Assembly: GCF_027484205.1 (NCBI RefSeq)
Contig: NZ_JAIXUB010000019.1
Coordinates: 108,181-172,180 of the forward strand
Length of the DNA stretch: 64,000 nt
DNA from: Flavobacterium sp.
GTDB lineage: Bacteria; Bacteroidota; Bacteroidia; Flavobacteriales; Flavobacteriaceae
Direction of reading: 5' to 3'
Within the stretch, counting starts at the first letter, position 1. Every line of letters starts with the position of its first letter. Under the pieces are notes generated by a model. That model worked only from the letters and a program-made list of their open reading frames with translations, had not been told where the DNA came from and did not search any database. Shown piece by piece: positions 24,624-33,814 of the stretch. The position numbers and the translations under genes were made by a program.

Positions 24624-24981
24624 ATGTCTAATGAAGAATCTTTATTATATTATTAATCTTCCTCTTTTGAAATTTCACAAGAAAAACCTTTTTATAAGGG
24701 AATTAATGATTTTGAAAACAAGATAGCATCAATAAGCTTAAAGATGGTGTTATTCATTTTTGTTGGAAGTTCTTACTTCAGACTTTGGAAAAAATGTAAA
24801 AAAAAATTGAATAATGATAACATTCTAAATAGAGCTTTTTTGCACATGAATTCCAAAGGATATGTAATTTAGGTTGATAAGTTGAAAAGTGTGATTAATA
24901 AATGAGTTTTAAGAATAAATAGTTTTATAAATTTTGAATAATGAACACTGAACACTGAACACTGAATAATGAACACTAATT
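24624..24981. other. Gene-poor spacer with a decayed-looking reading frame
   Basis: No intact gene. At 24657-24872 on the plus strand a frame is open for 71 codons without an early ATG (SSSFEISQEKPFYKGI ... LHMNSKGYVI); it could be the remnant of a frameshifted gene, but no relative is recognised. The end of the spacer holds a GAACACT heptamer array next to the photolyase stop. Confidence 0.35.
24943..24977. repeat. Heptamer microsatellite GAACACT, five units
   Basis: GAACACT three times (24943-24963), a degenerate GAATAAT, and a fifth GAACACT at 24971-24977. It ends 4 bases before the stop codon of the minus-strand photolyase gene. The same heptamer, on the other strand, forms the array at 35312. 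Confidence 0.85.
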
Positions 24982-26268
24982 TTACCCGACAGCTTCTTTA
25001 TAAACTTTCAAGCATTTTTCACGAGCTTCTTTATGATCAACAATCGGACTAGGATAGTACTGAGTTTCTAGTTCAGGAATCCATTTTTTTATGTATTTTA
25101 AGTCTTTATCAAATTTTTTGATTTGCTCTGTTGGATTAAATATTCTAAAATAAGGTGCTGCATCAACGCCACTTCCAGCTGCCCATTGCCAATTGCCTAC
25201 ATTACTTGCTTGCTCATAATCTAAAAGTTTAGTTGCAAAGTAAGTTTCACCCCAACGCCAATCGATTAATAAGTGTTTGCATAGAAAACTAGCTACAATC
25301 ATACGAACACGATTGTGCATGTGACCAGTTGCATTTAGCTCGCGCATTCCTGCATCTACAAAAGGATAACCCGTTTTTCCTTCGCACCATTTTTTAAATA
25401 AAACTTCGTTGTTTTCCCATTTTACTTTGTCGTATTTTGGACGGAAACTTGATTTGTTAGTGTGAGGAAAATGCCATAGAATTTGCATAAAAAATTCCCT
25501 CCAAATCAATTCTTTCAAAAAAGTTTCGTTTTTACTTTGCAAAGCTTTAGCTACCATTTTTCTGATTGAAACTGCTCCAAAACGGAGGTAAATTCCTAAA
25601 TATGAAGTTTTATTTAATGCAGGAAAATTTCGGGTTGCTTCGTAATTATCGATTAAGTTATTTGAAATATCAAAAGAAGAAACTTTAATGGATGAAGTTT
25701 CAAAACCTATGTCAGATAAACTCAAAAACGGATAGGAGTGAAGTGTAGTTTTATTTAAGTAATCTTCTGAATTATAATTGATTAATTGGATTTTTTTGAA
25801 GTTTTCTTTCCACTTATTCGTATAAGGTGTGTAAACTACATAAGGAGTTCCATCATCTTTTACGACTTCACTTTTTTCAAAAATGACTTGGTCTTTACTC
25901 GTTTTAAAATCAATATTATTTTCTTTAAAAAGATGATACAAATCTAAATCGCGTTTTCGAGCGTAAGGTTCATAATCATTATTGGTATAAACCGATTTGA
26001 TATTGTTTTCCGAAATCAATTTCTTATAAACTTCATGAGGTGTTCCATGAAATACAGCTAATGATTTACCAATATTTTTCAGTTGATTTTGGATATTTTC
26101 TAACTGTTGATGAATAAATGTTACCCGAGCATCATCTTTAGGAAGTTGTGAAAGTATGGATTCATCAAAAATAAAAATGGGAAGTACTTCTTCACCGCTA
26201 TTTAAAGCATGAAAAAGTCCAACATTATCATCTAATCGTAAATCTCTTCGAAACCAGAATATGTTCAT
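24982..26268 (-). CDS. phrB: Deoxyribodipyrimidine photolyase (cryptochrome/photolyase family)
   Basis: 428 residues. The N-terminal antenna domain starts MNIFWFRRDLRLDDN. The C-terminal FAD domain has the signature GYPFVDAGMRELNATGHMHN, RVRMIVASFLCKHLLIDWRW, GETYFATKLLDYEQASNVGNWQW split around residues 315-375, and PYFRIFNP. It repairs UV-induced cyclobutane dimers using blue light. It is last in a minus-strand run SRPBCC - SDR - photolyase, a grouping common in light-response clusters of Bacteroidota. A single start (ATG at 26268) fits. Confidence 0.95.
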   Translation of the reverse strand: MNIFWFRRDLRLDDNVGLFHALNSGEEVLPIFIFDESILSQLPKDDARVTFIHQQLENIQNQLKNIGKSLAVFHGTPHEVYKKLISENNIKSVYTNNDYEPYARKRDLDLYHLFKENNIDFKTSKDQVIFEKSEVVKDDGTPYVVYTPYTNKWKENFKKIQLINYNSEDYLNKTTLHSYPFLSLSDIGFETSSIKVSSFDISNNLIDNYEATRNFPALNKTSYLGIYLRFGAVSIRKMVAKALQSKNETFLKELIWREFFMQILWHFPHTNKSSFRPKYDKVKWENNEVLFKKWCEGKTGYPFVDAGMRELNATGHMHNRVRMIVASFLCKHLLIDWRWGETYFATKLLDYEQASNVGNWQWAAGSGVDAAPYFRIFNPTEQIKKFDKDLKYIKKWIPELETQYYPSPIVDHKEAREKCLKVYKEAVG

Positions 26269-26359
26269 TATTTTGGTGATTTAAAATTGTTTAAAAGTTC
26301 AATTTAGTTTAAAGTTGTTTAAAAGTAAACCATATTAAACTTTTAAACCAAATTAAACC

Positions 26360-27052
26360 TTAAATTAGTAAAGTTGACATTCCGCCATCTACATGGAAGA
26401 TTTGTCCAGAAATCCAACTGCTTTTTTCACTTAAAAGAAAACTTGCCATTTGAGCCATATCTTCTGAGGTTCCAACTCTTTTTAGAGGATGTCTTTCAGC
26501 TGATTTTTCTCTTTTAACATCGTTATTTAAAAATTTATCAGCCAATGGTGTGTCAGTTAATGATGGAGCAATTACGTTCACTCTAATTTTTGGAGCATAT
26601 TCTGCCGCTAATGCTTTGGCAAAACCTTCAATAGCGCCTTTTGCAGCAGCAACACTCGTGTGAAAAGGCATTCCCATACTTGCGGCAACTGAGCTAAAAA
26701 GCACAATACTAGATTGATTGGAAGCAGTCAAATTTGGTAAAACAGATTGGATTACTTTTACCAAACTTATAAAATTTATTTGTAAATCACTTTCAAAAGC
26801 ATCAGGTTTTAAACCTTTAAAAGGTCTCAGGTTGATACTTCCAGGACAATATACTAATCCGTCAATAGTTTCAGGCAATTTTGAGGTATCTAAAGTGTCA
26901 GTTGTGGCATCAAATGGAATATGAGTCACGTGCATTTCGGCTATTTCATCATTGGTTCTTGAAGCTACAAAAACCTTATTTTCATATTGTAATTCTTTTG
27001 CAATGGCTAATCCAATTCCGTATGAACCACCAATTAATAGTATGTTTTTCAT
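26360..27052 (-). CDS. Short-chain dehydrogenase/reductase-like protein lacking the catalytic tyrosine
   Basis: 230 residues. The Rossmann fold has the glycine motif GGSYGIGLAIA (residues 8-18) and the serine strand VLFSSVAASMG. The active-site position normally YxxxK reads V134-A-A-A-K138, so lysine is kept but tyrosine is absent. The C-terminus GQIFHVDGGMSTL is typical of SDRs. It probably still binds NAD(P) but may not be a conventional oxidoreductase. It lies between the SRPBCC and photolyase genes on the same strand. Confidence 0.85.
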   Translation of the reverse strand: MKNILLIGGSYGIGLAIAKELQYENKVFVASRTNDEIAEMHVTHIPFDATTDTLDTSKLPETIDGLVYCPGSINLRPFKGLKPDAFESDLQINFISLVKVIQSVLPNLTASNQSSIVLFSSVAASMGMPFHTSVAAAKGAIEGFAKALAAEYAPKIRVNVIAPSLTDTPLADKFLNNDVKREKSAERHPLKRVGTSEDMAQMASFLLSEKSSWISGQIFHVDGGMSTLLI

Positions 27053-27107
27053 TTTATGCTACATTTAGTAAACATCTCATGATGCTTATTTATTTTAAAT
27101 TTCTTTA

Positions 27108-27572
27108 TCATTTAAATTCACCGAACATTTCGATTAATTTTTTTCTTCTGTATTCAAATATTTCGTTAAGCTTTGGTTTCACTAAAAACGGATGTACTAA
27201 TTGACCTAAAATTCCCATTGGAACTTTATAATCTACTATATCCTCCATTTCAACACCTCCAGGAATTTCTTTGATAAAATGTTTGTGATGCCACAAAGCA
27301 TAAGGACCAAAACGTTGTTCGTCAACAAAATACTGTTTATCAATAACATGAGTGATTTCGGTTACCCATTTTGCAGGAATTCCTAAAACTGGTGTTACAA
27401 TGTACTGGATTATCTGTCCGGGAAACATTGGTCTGTCAGCACCAGAAAGTATTTTAAACCCCATGTAATCGGGAGTTATTTTTTGTAAATTTTTTGGATC
27501 AGACAAAAGCGCCCACGCTTCATCTATTGATATTGGCAAATTTTGTTTGGTATGTAGTCTATAAATTTTCAT
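27108..27572 (-). CDS. SRPBCC (START-like) family protein
   Basis: 154 residues. The helix-grip pattern is visible: an N-terminal strand followed by ISIDEAWALLSDPKNLQKIT, a long beta sheet (MFPGQIIQYIVTPVLGIPAK), and the C-terminal helix LVHPFLVKPKLNEIFEYRRK. Such proteins bind hydrophobic ligands. As first gene of the photolyase run it may handle a pigment or membrane lipid, but the ligand is unknown. The divergent spacer to 27718 contains a TGTTTAAC inverted repeat. Confidence 0.85.
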   Translation of the reverse strand: MKIYRLHTKQNLPISIDEAWALLSDPKNLQKITPDYMGFKILSGADRPMFPGQIIQYIVTPVLGIPAKWVTEITHVIDKQYFVDEQRFGPYALWHHKHFIKEIPGGVEMEDIVDYKVPMGILGQLVHPFLVKPKLNEIFEYRRKKLIEMFGEFK

Positions 27573-27609
27573 CTAAATTATACGTTTAATTCGTGGTAAA
27601 GATAATAAA

Positions 27610-27641
27610 TGTTTAACCATTTAAAATATTTGTTAAACAAA
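27610..27641. promoter_or_regulatory. TGTTTAAC / GTTAAACA inverted repeat upstream of the photolyase operon
   Basis: TGTTTAAC at 27610-27617 and its exact reverse complement GTTAAACA at 27632-27639, centres 22 bases apart, in the divergent spacer. The second arm also forms TTTGTTAAACAAA. A regulator site for the light-response operon is inferred from location only. Confidence 0.4.
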
Positions 27642-27670
27642 AAATAGTATCATTTAAGTTTAAATTAACA

Positions 27671-27698
27671 TTTGAAGCCAATACAATTTGTAATTTTG
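27671..27698 (+). promoter_or_regulatory. Promoter of the DUF2911 gene
   Basis: -33 TTTG at 27671-27674 and -7 TAATTTTG at 27691-27698, 16 bases apart, with the ATG 19 bases downstream. Confidence 0.5.
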
Positions 27699-27717
27699 GA
27701 ATTCTAAAACAAATGAC

Positions 27718-28572
27718 ATGAAAAAAATATTTATTTTATTGGCAATTGCAATTGCGAATTTTGCTGTAGAAGCACAGGTGAAAACACCACAACCAAGTCC
27801 TAAATCAGTTTTAAATCAAGTAGTTGGTTTAACAGATGTTACTTTAGATTATTCACGACCAAGTGCAAAAGGAAGAGTAGTTTTTGGTGATTTAGTTCCT
27901 TTTGGTAAGTTATGGAGAACAGGAGCAAATGCTAATTCAACTGTTTCTTTTAGTGAAGATGTGGTGATTAACGGAACTACAGTAAAAAAAGGAAAGTATG
28001 CTATTTTTACGTTACCAAAAGCGGATATTTGGGAAGTTATTTTTTACACTACTACTGATAATTGGGGTTTACCAGAAAATTATGATGTGAATAAAGTAGC
28101 TGTAAGTTTGAATGTTGATCCAGTGATGCTAAACAATCATGTTGAAACATTTACTATGGCTATAAATAATATTACAAATGATAGTGCAACTTTAGATATT
28201 TCATGGGAGAAAACAATGGTTTCTGTGAAATTTGAAGTACCAACACAAAAAGCAGCTATGGCAAGTATTGCTAAAGTTTTAGCAGGACCAACTGCGGGTG
28301 ATTATTTTTCTTCAGCTCAATATTATTTCCAATCAAATGGTGATTTGAACAAAGCTTTAGAATATGTAAATAAAGCAGTTACTATGGTAAAACCAGGTGA
28401 AGATGCACCTTATTGGCATTTACGTTTAAAATCATTAATTCAAGGAAAACTTGGTGATAAAAAAGGTGCAATTGAAACAGCAAAATTATCTTTAGCTGGT
28501 GCTGAAAAAGACGGTAATCAAGACTATGTTAAAATGAATAATGATAGTATAAAAGAATGGAGTAAAAAATAA
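27718..28572 (+). CDS. Secreted DUF2911 domain protein with a TPR-like tail
   Basis: 284 residues with a signal peptide (MKKIFILLAIAIANFAVEAQ). Residues 25-165 match DUF2911: SPKSVLNQVVGLTDVTLDYS, RPSAKGR, LVPFGKLWRTGANANST, FSEDVVINGTTVKKGKYAIF, IWEVIFY. The C-terminal 90 residues are helical with a tetratricopeptide-like arrangement (ALEYVNKAVTMVKPGEDAPY). The function is unknown. A single-gene unit ending in a strong terminator. Confidence 0.88.
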   Translation: MKKIFILLAIAIANFAVEAQVKTPQPSPKSVLNQVVGLTDVTLDYSRPSAKGRVVFGDLVPFGKLWRTGANANSTVSFSEDVVINGTTVKKGKYAIFTLPKADIWEVIFYTTTDNWGLPENYDVNKVAVSLNVDPVMLNNHVETFTMAINNITNDSATLDISWEKTMVSVKFEVPTQKAAMASIAKVLAGPTAGDYFSSAQYYFQSNGDLNKALEYVNKAVTMVKPGEDAPYWHLRLKSLIQGKLGDKKGAIETAKLSLAGAEKDGNQDYVKMNNDSIKEWSKK

Positions 28573-28591
28573 TTTGCTCATTATATAAATG

Positions 28592-28622
28592 AAAACGTCC
28601 CAAATTATTGGGACGTTTTTTT
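28592..28622. terminator. Bidirectional intrinsic terminator
   Basis: Perfect stem AACGTCCCAA / TTGGGACGTT with an ATTA loop, flanked by A and T tracts. It separates the DUF2911 gene from the convergent symporter gene, whose stop it touches. Confidence 0.9.
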
Positions 28623-30321
28623 ATGCGGTAATTTCGATTTTATCTTTTTCTTTGAAGAAGAATTGTCCTAAAATGGATAACATAATAGTCAATACGGCAC
28701 CAATAAAATTGAGCCATAAGAAACTAACTGCATCCAAATAATAAATGTAAAAAATAGTTAATTGGCTGATTAAAGCACTCCAAAAAATAGCTCTTGCTTT
28801 AACATATTTGATGTAGAATCCAACGAGGAAAATTCCTAAAACAGTACCATAAAAAATAGAACCAACGATGTTTACTAACTGAATTAAATTTTCAAATAAA
28901 GTTCCTACACATGCAAAAAGAATTGCAATAATTCCCCAAAGTAAAGTGAAATATTTAGTTGCGTTTACATAATGTTTTTCAGATTTTTCTTCTTTAAGAT
29001 TACGTTTATAAATATCAATTGCTGTCGTTGAAGCTAAAGCGGTTAATCCAGAAGCTGATGATGACATTGCCGCAGAAAGTATTACGGCAAGTAGTAAACC
29101 AATCAATCCTTTTGGTAAATAATTTAAAATAAAATACAAAAACACATAATCTTTATCATTCGTTTCAGCTTTTGGATCGGCTTTGATGATTAACTCTTTG
29201 GCTTGGTCGCGTAAGTCTTTTTCTTTACCCGAAATAGCAACAAGTTTATTTCTCAATATTGGATTATCATAATTCTGATTCAAATGATCCATATACAATA
29301 AATTGTACTCCTTTTTTTCTTCGGTTAAATCATTTAATTGTTTTTCTAAAGCATGATATTGTTCGGCATATTTTGATTTTTCAATCGCAATTTTATTTAC
29401 AGGATTAAAATTTAAAGGAACATCATTAAATTGGAAAAAAACAAAAACCATCACACCTGTTAGTAAAATAAAGAATTGCATTGGGACTTTCAAAAATCCG
29501 TTCATAATCAAACCTTTCTGACTTTCTCTATCTGATTTACCAGATAAATAACGTCCTACTTGTGATTGATCCGTTCCAAAATAGGCAAGACTAAGGAAAA
29601 AACCACCAGCAATTCCACTCCAAAAAGTATAACGTTCTTCTGGATCAAAGGAAAAGTCAACAATATTCATTTTGTCATTTGCTCCTGCAATGTGTAAGGC
29701 ATTACTAAAGGTCATTTCGTTTGGCAACATGTGAAGTATTAAGTAAAACGTAATGAACATTCCACTCATAATCACAAACATTTGTTGTTTTTGTGTTACG
29801 TTTACCGCTTTTGTTCCTCCTGTATACGTATAAATAATTACAAGAATTCCAATGATAATATTGAGCAAAGTCAAATTCCATCCTAATAGTGTAGAAAGAA
29901 TAATCGCTGGCGCATAAATCGTAAATCCTGTGCCTAATCCACGTTGAATCAAGAAGATAATTGAAGCAAAAGAACGTGTTTTTAAATCGAAACGCTGTTC
30001 TAAATATTCATATGCTGTGTAAACCTTTAAACGGTTGTAAATAGGAATAAAAGTATAGCAAATAACAACCATTGCTATGGGTAAACCAAAATAGAATTGA
30101 ACGAAACCCATTCCATCATGATAGGCTTGTCCTGGTGTTGATAAAAAAGTAATGGCACTAGCTTGAGTTGCCATAACTGATAATCCTACTGTCCACCAAT
30201 TAGTTTGCTTATTTCCTAAAATGTAATCTTCTACATTTTTACTTCCTTTAGTTTTGTATACACCATAAATCACTATAAATAAAAGTGTAACAGAAAGTAT
30301 TATCCAATCGAGTTGCTGCAT
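28621..30321 (-). CDS. Sodium:solute symporter (SSS family)
   Basis: 566 residues and about 13 helices. The SSS features are LSVMATQASAITFLSTPGQA, GFVQFYFGLPIAMV, and the core ILSAAMSSSASGLTALASTT near residue 420. A charged, helical insertion sits between two central helices (residues ~320-380). It sits in one operon with a PIG-L deacetylase and a tiny membrane protein, so uptake of a released sugar or acyl-amino compound is plausible. The substrate is unknown. Confidence 0.9.
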   Translation of the reverse strand: MQQLDWIILSVTLLFIVIYGVYKTKGSKNVEDYILGNKQTNWWTVGLSVMATQASAITFLSTPGQAYHDGMGFVQFYFGLPIAMVVICYTFIPIYNRLKVYTAYEYLEQRFDLKTRSFASIIFLIQRGLGTGFTIYAPAIILSTLLGWNLTLLNIIIGILVIIYTYTGGTKAVNVTQKQQMFVIMSGMFITFYLILHMLPNEMTFSNALHIAGANDKMNIVDFSFDPEERYTFWSGIAGGFFLSLAYFGTDQSQVGRYLSGKSDRESQKGLIMNGFLKVPMQFFILLTGVMVFVFFQFNDVPLNFNPVNKIAIEKSKYAEQYHALEKQLNDLTEEKKEYNLLYMDHLNQNYDNPILRNKLVAISGKEKDLRDQAKELIIKADPKAETNDKDYVFLYFILNYLPKGLIGLLLAVILSAAMSSSASGLTALASTTAIDIYKRNLKEEKSEKHYVNATKYFTLLWGIIAILFACVGTLFENLIQLVNIVGSIFYGTVLGIFLVGFYIKYVKARAIFWSALISQLTIFYIYYLDAVSFLWLNFIGAVLTIMLSILGQFFFKEKDKIEITA

Positions 30322-30322
30322 A

Positions 30323-30430
30323 TTAATAGAAGATTTGCATTAAAATAAAAAAAATGATGATATAAATGGCATTCATTACTAAAAGCCAAGTATAATTGTT
30401 GTTCCATTTATTTTGCTTTTTAAATTCCAT
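30323..30430 (-). CDS. 35-residue single-pass membrane protein between PIG-L and SSS genes
   Basis: Reads MEFKKQNKWNNNYTWLLVMN, then AIYIIIFFILMQIFY: a basic amphipathic start and one membrane helix. It lies exactly between the PIG-L stop (30432) and the SSS start (30321), overlapping neither and leaving 1-base gaps, which is how a translated gene in a coupled operon looks. It could be a small subunit of the symporter, as small proteins are in some SSS systems (inference). Confidence 0.6.
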   Translation of the reverse strand: MEFKKQNKWNNNYTWLLVMNAIYIIIFFILMQIFY

Positions 30431-30431
30431 A

Positions 30432-32903
30432 TTATTTTCCAATTGAGATCATGTTTGCTAATAATCTAAAAGCACCAGGAACACCTTCTGGTAATTCTCT
30501 AAAGAAACTAATTCCGGTATAGATGTAATTTCCTTTTCCATATTTTGCTACTAAAATGGCACCATCTTTTGCCTTTTCACCTTTATCATTAGAGGATATT
30601 ATTGGTGTAAAATTAGCATCCCATTCACTAGGATAATACAAACCTTGTTCTTGTTTCCAACCTTTAAAATCGTCTGATGTTAGCTTATTTGGAGTATTTA
30701 AAATAGGATGATTTGGATTTAAAAAGCGTACTTCTGCATTTTCTTCAGTTACTCTATCGCGAGATAATTTTAGAGAAAAAGGTGCGATTTCTTTTGTAAC
30801 TAAATCGTCCAAAGTATTGTATTGGACTATCATCGTTTTGCCATTTTTAACAAAATCAAAAAGAATGTTTTGTTTAAAGCCAAGTGCTGTAACAACATTA
30901 TAAGCACGAATTCCTGTCATTACCACATCAAAATTTTGAAGTTTTTCATTTGAAATTTCTTCTGGTTTTAGAACGGAAACTTCATAACCCATTTGCATCA
31001 AGCTTTTTGGAACTTCATCGCCTGCGCCCATGATGTAAGCAATTTTTTCAGCTTTAGTTTTGATGTTTAATTTAATAGCTTTTGCTTCAGCAGGTTTCAA
31101 AACCATTTGTTTGTAGATGTGCGGATAATTGATGTCTATTTTTTCTTTATCAAAAGTTTGTCCATCAATGGTAATGATACTTTTTAAAGTTACATCTGAT
31201 GCTTCTTTTGAAGGTGTTACATTGAAAACAGCCAATTGTTCTTCGCCTTTCTTAGTCAATGTAAACGGAATCGAAGCAGGAGTAACTGTCCAATTTTGAG
31301 GTACTTCTAATTTCACCGAACCTGAAATATTTTCTTTACCAGATTTGATTTTTACAACAACAGCTTTTTCTTTATTGTTCGGGAAAATATATACTTTTTC
31401 TTGAATTGAAGACGTAGCAACAGGAACAATATCAAGTGGTTGATAAACTTCACCTTTAACATCGTCATTGTATTTGTACACAATATTTTTCTCAAAAGGA
31501 ATGACAATACCATTGATTTCGATATTGAAAACATCAAAAACTCTTGAAATAATATCAGGTTTACCAATATTTCTTTGGTCGCTAACAACATACATTCCAT
31601 CAGTTCCTTTTTCATTTAAATAATAAGGACTTGTAAAAGGGTCAATATCTTGAATTTCAACTTCAATATTATCATTAATAACTTTATTAAAAGGAAGTTG
31701 TGTTTTGATTATATTATTTGGACCATTCAGCCAAAACATTTTCACCGTACTTCTATTAATAACTTCTTGTTTCACTTTAGTTCGACTTCCAGTAGCAACT
31801 TCTTGAACATCGGCAACAGATTCCATAAATAGACCTGCACAAGCTGCAATTATCTTTTTAATTTCTTCCGATTTTATACTTTTCCAATGGTTGTCTTCTA
31901 GTTTTTGGATTAAATCATAAGCTTTTACCAATTCGGTTATACTTGCTTCAGGATTTTTAAAATCGAAATTCTTCTGTACGTTTTCTAAAATTGATCCAAT
32001 AACATTTCCACCTTTTACTCGATTCCAAGTGGTGTCAATACCTTCAAATAAATTGGTTTTATCGTTTAAAGTTTCGCCTTTTAGAAATTCTAAATATTCT
32101 TCTTCTTCACCACGAGTTCCAGTATTTCCAAAACCTTGTGATTGATGACAGCTTCTACTTAACGCAGCAATTTCTTGATTGGATTTACCAAATTGTTTGT
32201 AGTAAACACCTGTTTGCAGTTTGCTTAAATTGGATTTATCTGCTTTTTCAAATTTTTCTTTATTTCCATAAAACCACCATGAAGTATTGAAAAAAATACG
32301 TTTTGGTTGCCAAGTGGTAACATATTGCAACTGATTTGGAAAAAAAGAGGCATCATTAGTTTTATCAAAAGCTTCTAAACTCAACATTGCAGAAGCAGTA
32401 TGATGACCGTGAGTAGTTCCGGGTGAACGATGATCAAAACGATTGATAATTACATCGGGTTGGAATTTTCTAATTGCCCAAATTACATCACTCAAAACTT
32501 GTTCCTTATCCCAAATTTGTAACGTTTCATCTGGATTTTTAGAAAAACCAAAATCATTGGCACGCGAAAATAATTGTTCACCACCATCAATTTTACGAGC
32601 TTCAATAAGTTCTTGCGTTCTAATTACACCGAGCAATTCACGAAGTTCAGGACCAATTAGATTTTGACCTCCATCGCCACGAGTTAAGGAAAGATAGCCT
32701 GTTCGAGCATTTTTTTCGTTAGATAAATATGATATTAATCGGGTATTTTCATCATCAGGATGTGCTGCAACATAAAGTACAGAACCTAAAAAGTTTAGTT
32801 TTTCAATTTGATGATATATTTCTACAGCATTGGGCTTTTGTGGTCGTTGTCCAAAAACGATGAAAGAAGAGAGTAGGAATAGAAAAGCGTAATATTTCTG
32901 CAT
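30432..32903 (-). CDS. Secreted PIG-L (LmbE-like) family deacetylase, large form
   Basis: 823 residues with a signal peptide (MQKYYAFLFLLSSFIVFGQ). Residues 35-290 are the PIG-L fold with the zinc motif AHPDDEN near 47-53, and later DVIINRFDHRSPGTTHGHH, the second metal-binding region. An immunoglobulin-like middle region and a C-terminal glutamine-amidotransferase-like part (FDVVMTGIRAYNV, IVQYNTLDDLV) follow. It would N-deacetylate a sugar or glycoconjugate outside the cytoplasm. First gene of an operon with a small membrane protein and the SSS transporter. Confidence 0.9.
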   Translation of the reverse strand: MQKYYAFLFLLSSFIVFGQRPQKPNAVEIYHQIEKLNFLGSVLYVAAHPDDENTRLISYLSNEKNARTGYLSLTRGDGGQNLIGPELRELLGVIRTQELIEARKIDGGEQLFSRANDFGFSKNPDETLQIWDKEQVLSDVIWAIRKFQPDVIINRFDHRSPGTTHGHHTASAMLSLEAFDKTNDASFFPNQLQYVTTWQPKRIFFNTSWWFYGNKEKFEKADKSNLSKLQTGVYYKQFGKSNQEIAALSRSCHQSQGFGNTGTRGEEEEYLEFLKGETLNDKTNLFEGIDTTWNRVKGGNVIGSILENVQKNFDFKNPEASITELVKAYDLIQKLEDNHWKSIKSEEIKKIIAACAGLFMESVADVQEVATGSRTKVKQEVINRSTVKMFWLNGPNNIIKTQLPFNKVINDNIEVEIQDIDPFTSPYYLNEKGTDGMYVVSDQRNIGKPDIISRVFDVFNIEINGIVIPFEKNIVYKYNDDVKGEVYQPLDIVPVATSSIQEKVYIFPNNKEKAVVVKIKSGKENISGSVKLEVPQNWTVTPASIPFTLTKKGEEQLAVFNVTPSKEASDVTLKSIITIDGQTFDKEKIDINYPHIYKQMVLKPAEAKAIKLNIKTKAEKIAYIMGAGDEVPKSLMQMGYEVSVLKPEEISNEKLQNFDVVMTGIRAYNVVTALGFKQNILFDFVKNGKTMIVQYNTLDDLVTKEIAPFSLKLSRDRVTEENAEVRFLNPNHPILNTPNKLTSDDFKGWKQEQGLYYPSEWDANFTPIISSNDKGEKAKDGAILVAKYGKGNYIYTGISFFRELPEGVPGAFRLLANMISIGK

Positions 32904-32928
32904 TGGATACTAATTTTTGCAATAGCAT

Positions 32929-32936
32929 CAAATGTA
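32929..32936 (-). promoter_or_regulatory. Putative -7 promoter element of the PIG-L operon
   Basis: TACATTTG on the minus strand, a full TAnnTTTG match, 25 bases before the ATG. Confidence 0.4.
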
Positions 32937-32989
32937 GTGAATATTATAAATTAGGAAGGATAATTTTGAATTTCTTTAACAGATAAATG

Positions 32990-33520
32990 TTAATCCGTGA
33001 ACTCTGTATCGTTTGTTTTGTTTACAATAATCGATATTCCTTTTTGCAGTAGTAAATTGTTTGGATAGGTAATTCGTTCACCGTCAATAGTTTTTAAATT
33101 AACGTGAAAAGCACTGATATCTTCAATTTCTGCTTGAATTGGGAAGTCTTTATCGTGAATTTTGATAGTGTCACCAATTCTAAAAGGAAAGAAGAAGAAT
33201 AAAATGACACCTGATGTAATGTTACTTAAAATAGACCATTGTGCAAACATGGCTACACCAACAACTGTTGTTATTGAGGAAACAGTAAATAGAATTTGGT
33301 CTTTTTTTACACCCCAAATCACAATCAACGAAATGAATGCTATAATGTTGATTAATAAATCAATATATTTTATTACAAGGTTTGCTCGTTGTTCTATTAT
33401 TTGACTTTTTTTAGCATATTTACGAACAAGTTTAGCAATTATAAATCGTAAAATGAATACTAAAAGCAACACGATAATAGTTGCAATAACTTCTATGGTA
33501 AAGTTGTTCAAAATATCCAT
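32990..33520 (-). CDS. Small mechanosensitive ion channel (MscS family)
   Basis: 176 residues with three membrane helices, then the MscS pore/beta region: TVVGVAMFAQWSILSNITSG, VILFFFFPFRIGDTIKI, ITYPNNLLLQKGI. It is a minimal channel without the larger C-terminal cage. It releases solutes on hypo-osmotic shock. It is followed upstream by an 81-residue gene 9 bases away on the same strand. Confidence 0.88.
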   Translation of the reverse strand: MDILNNFTIEVIATIIVLLLVFILRFIIAKLVRKYAKKSQIIEQRANLVIKYIDLLINIIAFISLIVIWGVKKDQILFTVSSITTVVGVAMFAQWSILSNITSGVILFFFFPFRIGDTIKIHDKDFPIQAEIEDISAFHVNLKTIDGERITYPNNLLLQKGISIIVNKTNDTEFTD

Positions 33521-33529
33521 ATAGATTAC

Positions 33530-33775
33530 TTATAGATGTCCAGAATTTTTGTGTTGGTTGATGTAGTTCAATTGATGTTCAGCGACATAATTTCTGAAAA
33601 GTACTACCAAAGATTCATAATATTTTTCAAGGTTTTTTACATTTACTTTTGGGTTTTTGTCTATAGGAATTGTGACAGGCATTTCATTTAAATATTTTGA
33701 TAATTCTGGATAGTTTTCATGAATAATCATAGTGATTTTCAAGATTTTTGCATTGATTTCTTCTTCGGTTTCCAT
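33530..33775 (-). CDS. Small hypothetical protein
   Basis: 81 residues, soluble and mostly helical, with an acidic N-terminus (METEEEINAKILKITMIIHE) and a conserved-looking PELSKYLNEMPVTIP. It lies 9 bases upstream of the mscS-like gene on the same strand and 39 bases downstream of maf. No family is recognised, but it fits an operon position. Confidence 0.65.
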   Translation of the reverse strand: METEEEINAKILKITMIIHENYPELSKYLNEMPVTIPIDKNPKVNVKNLEKYYESLVVLFRNYVAEHQLNYINQHKNSGHL

Positions 33776-33814
33776 AAAATTTCTTGACTTTTGAGAAGTG
33801 TAAATTTACGTACT

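Noticed and set aside
24657..24872. A functional 71-codon gene
   Set aside because: No start codon near its beginning, no ribosome-binding context and no recognisable family; recorded only as possible remnant.
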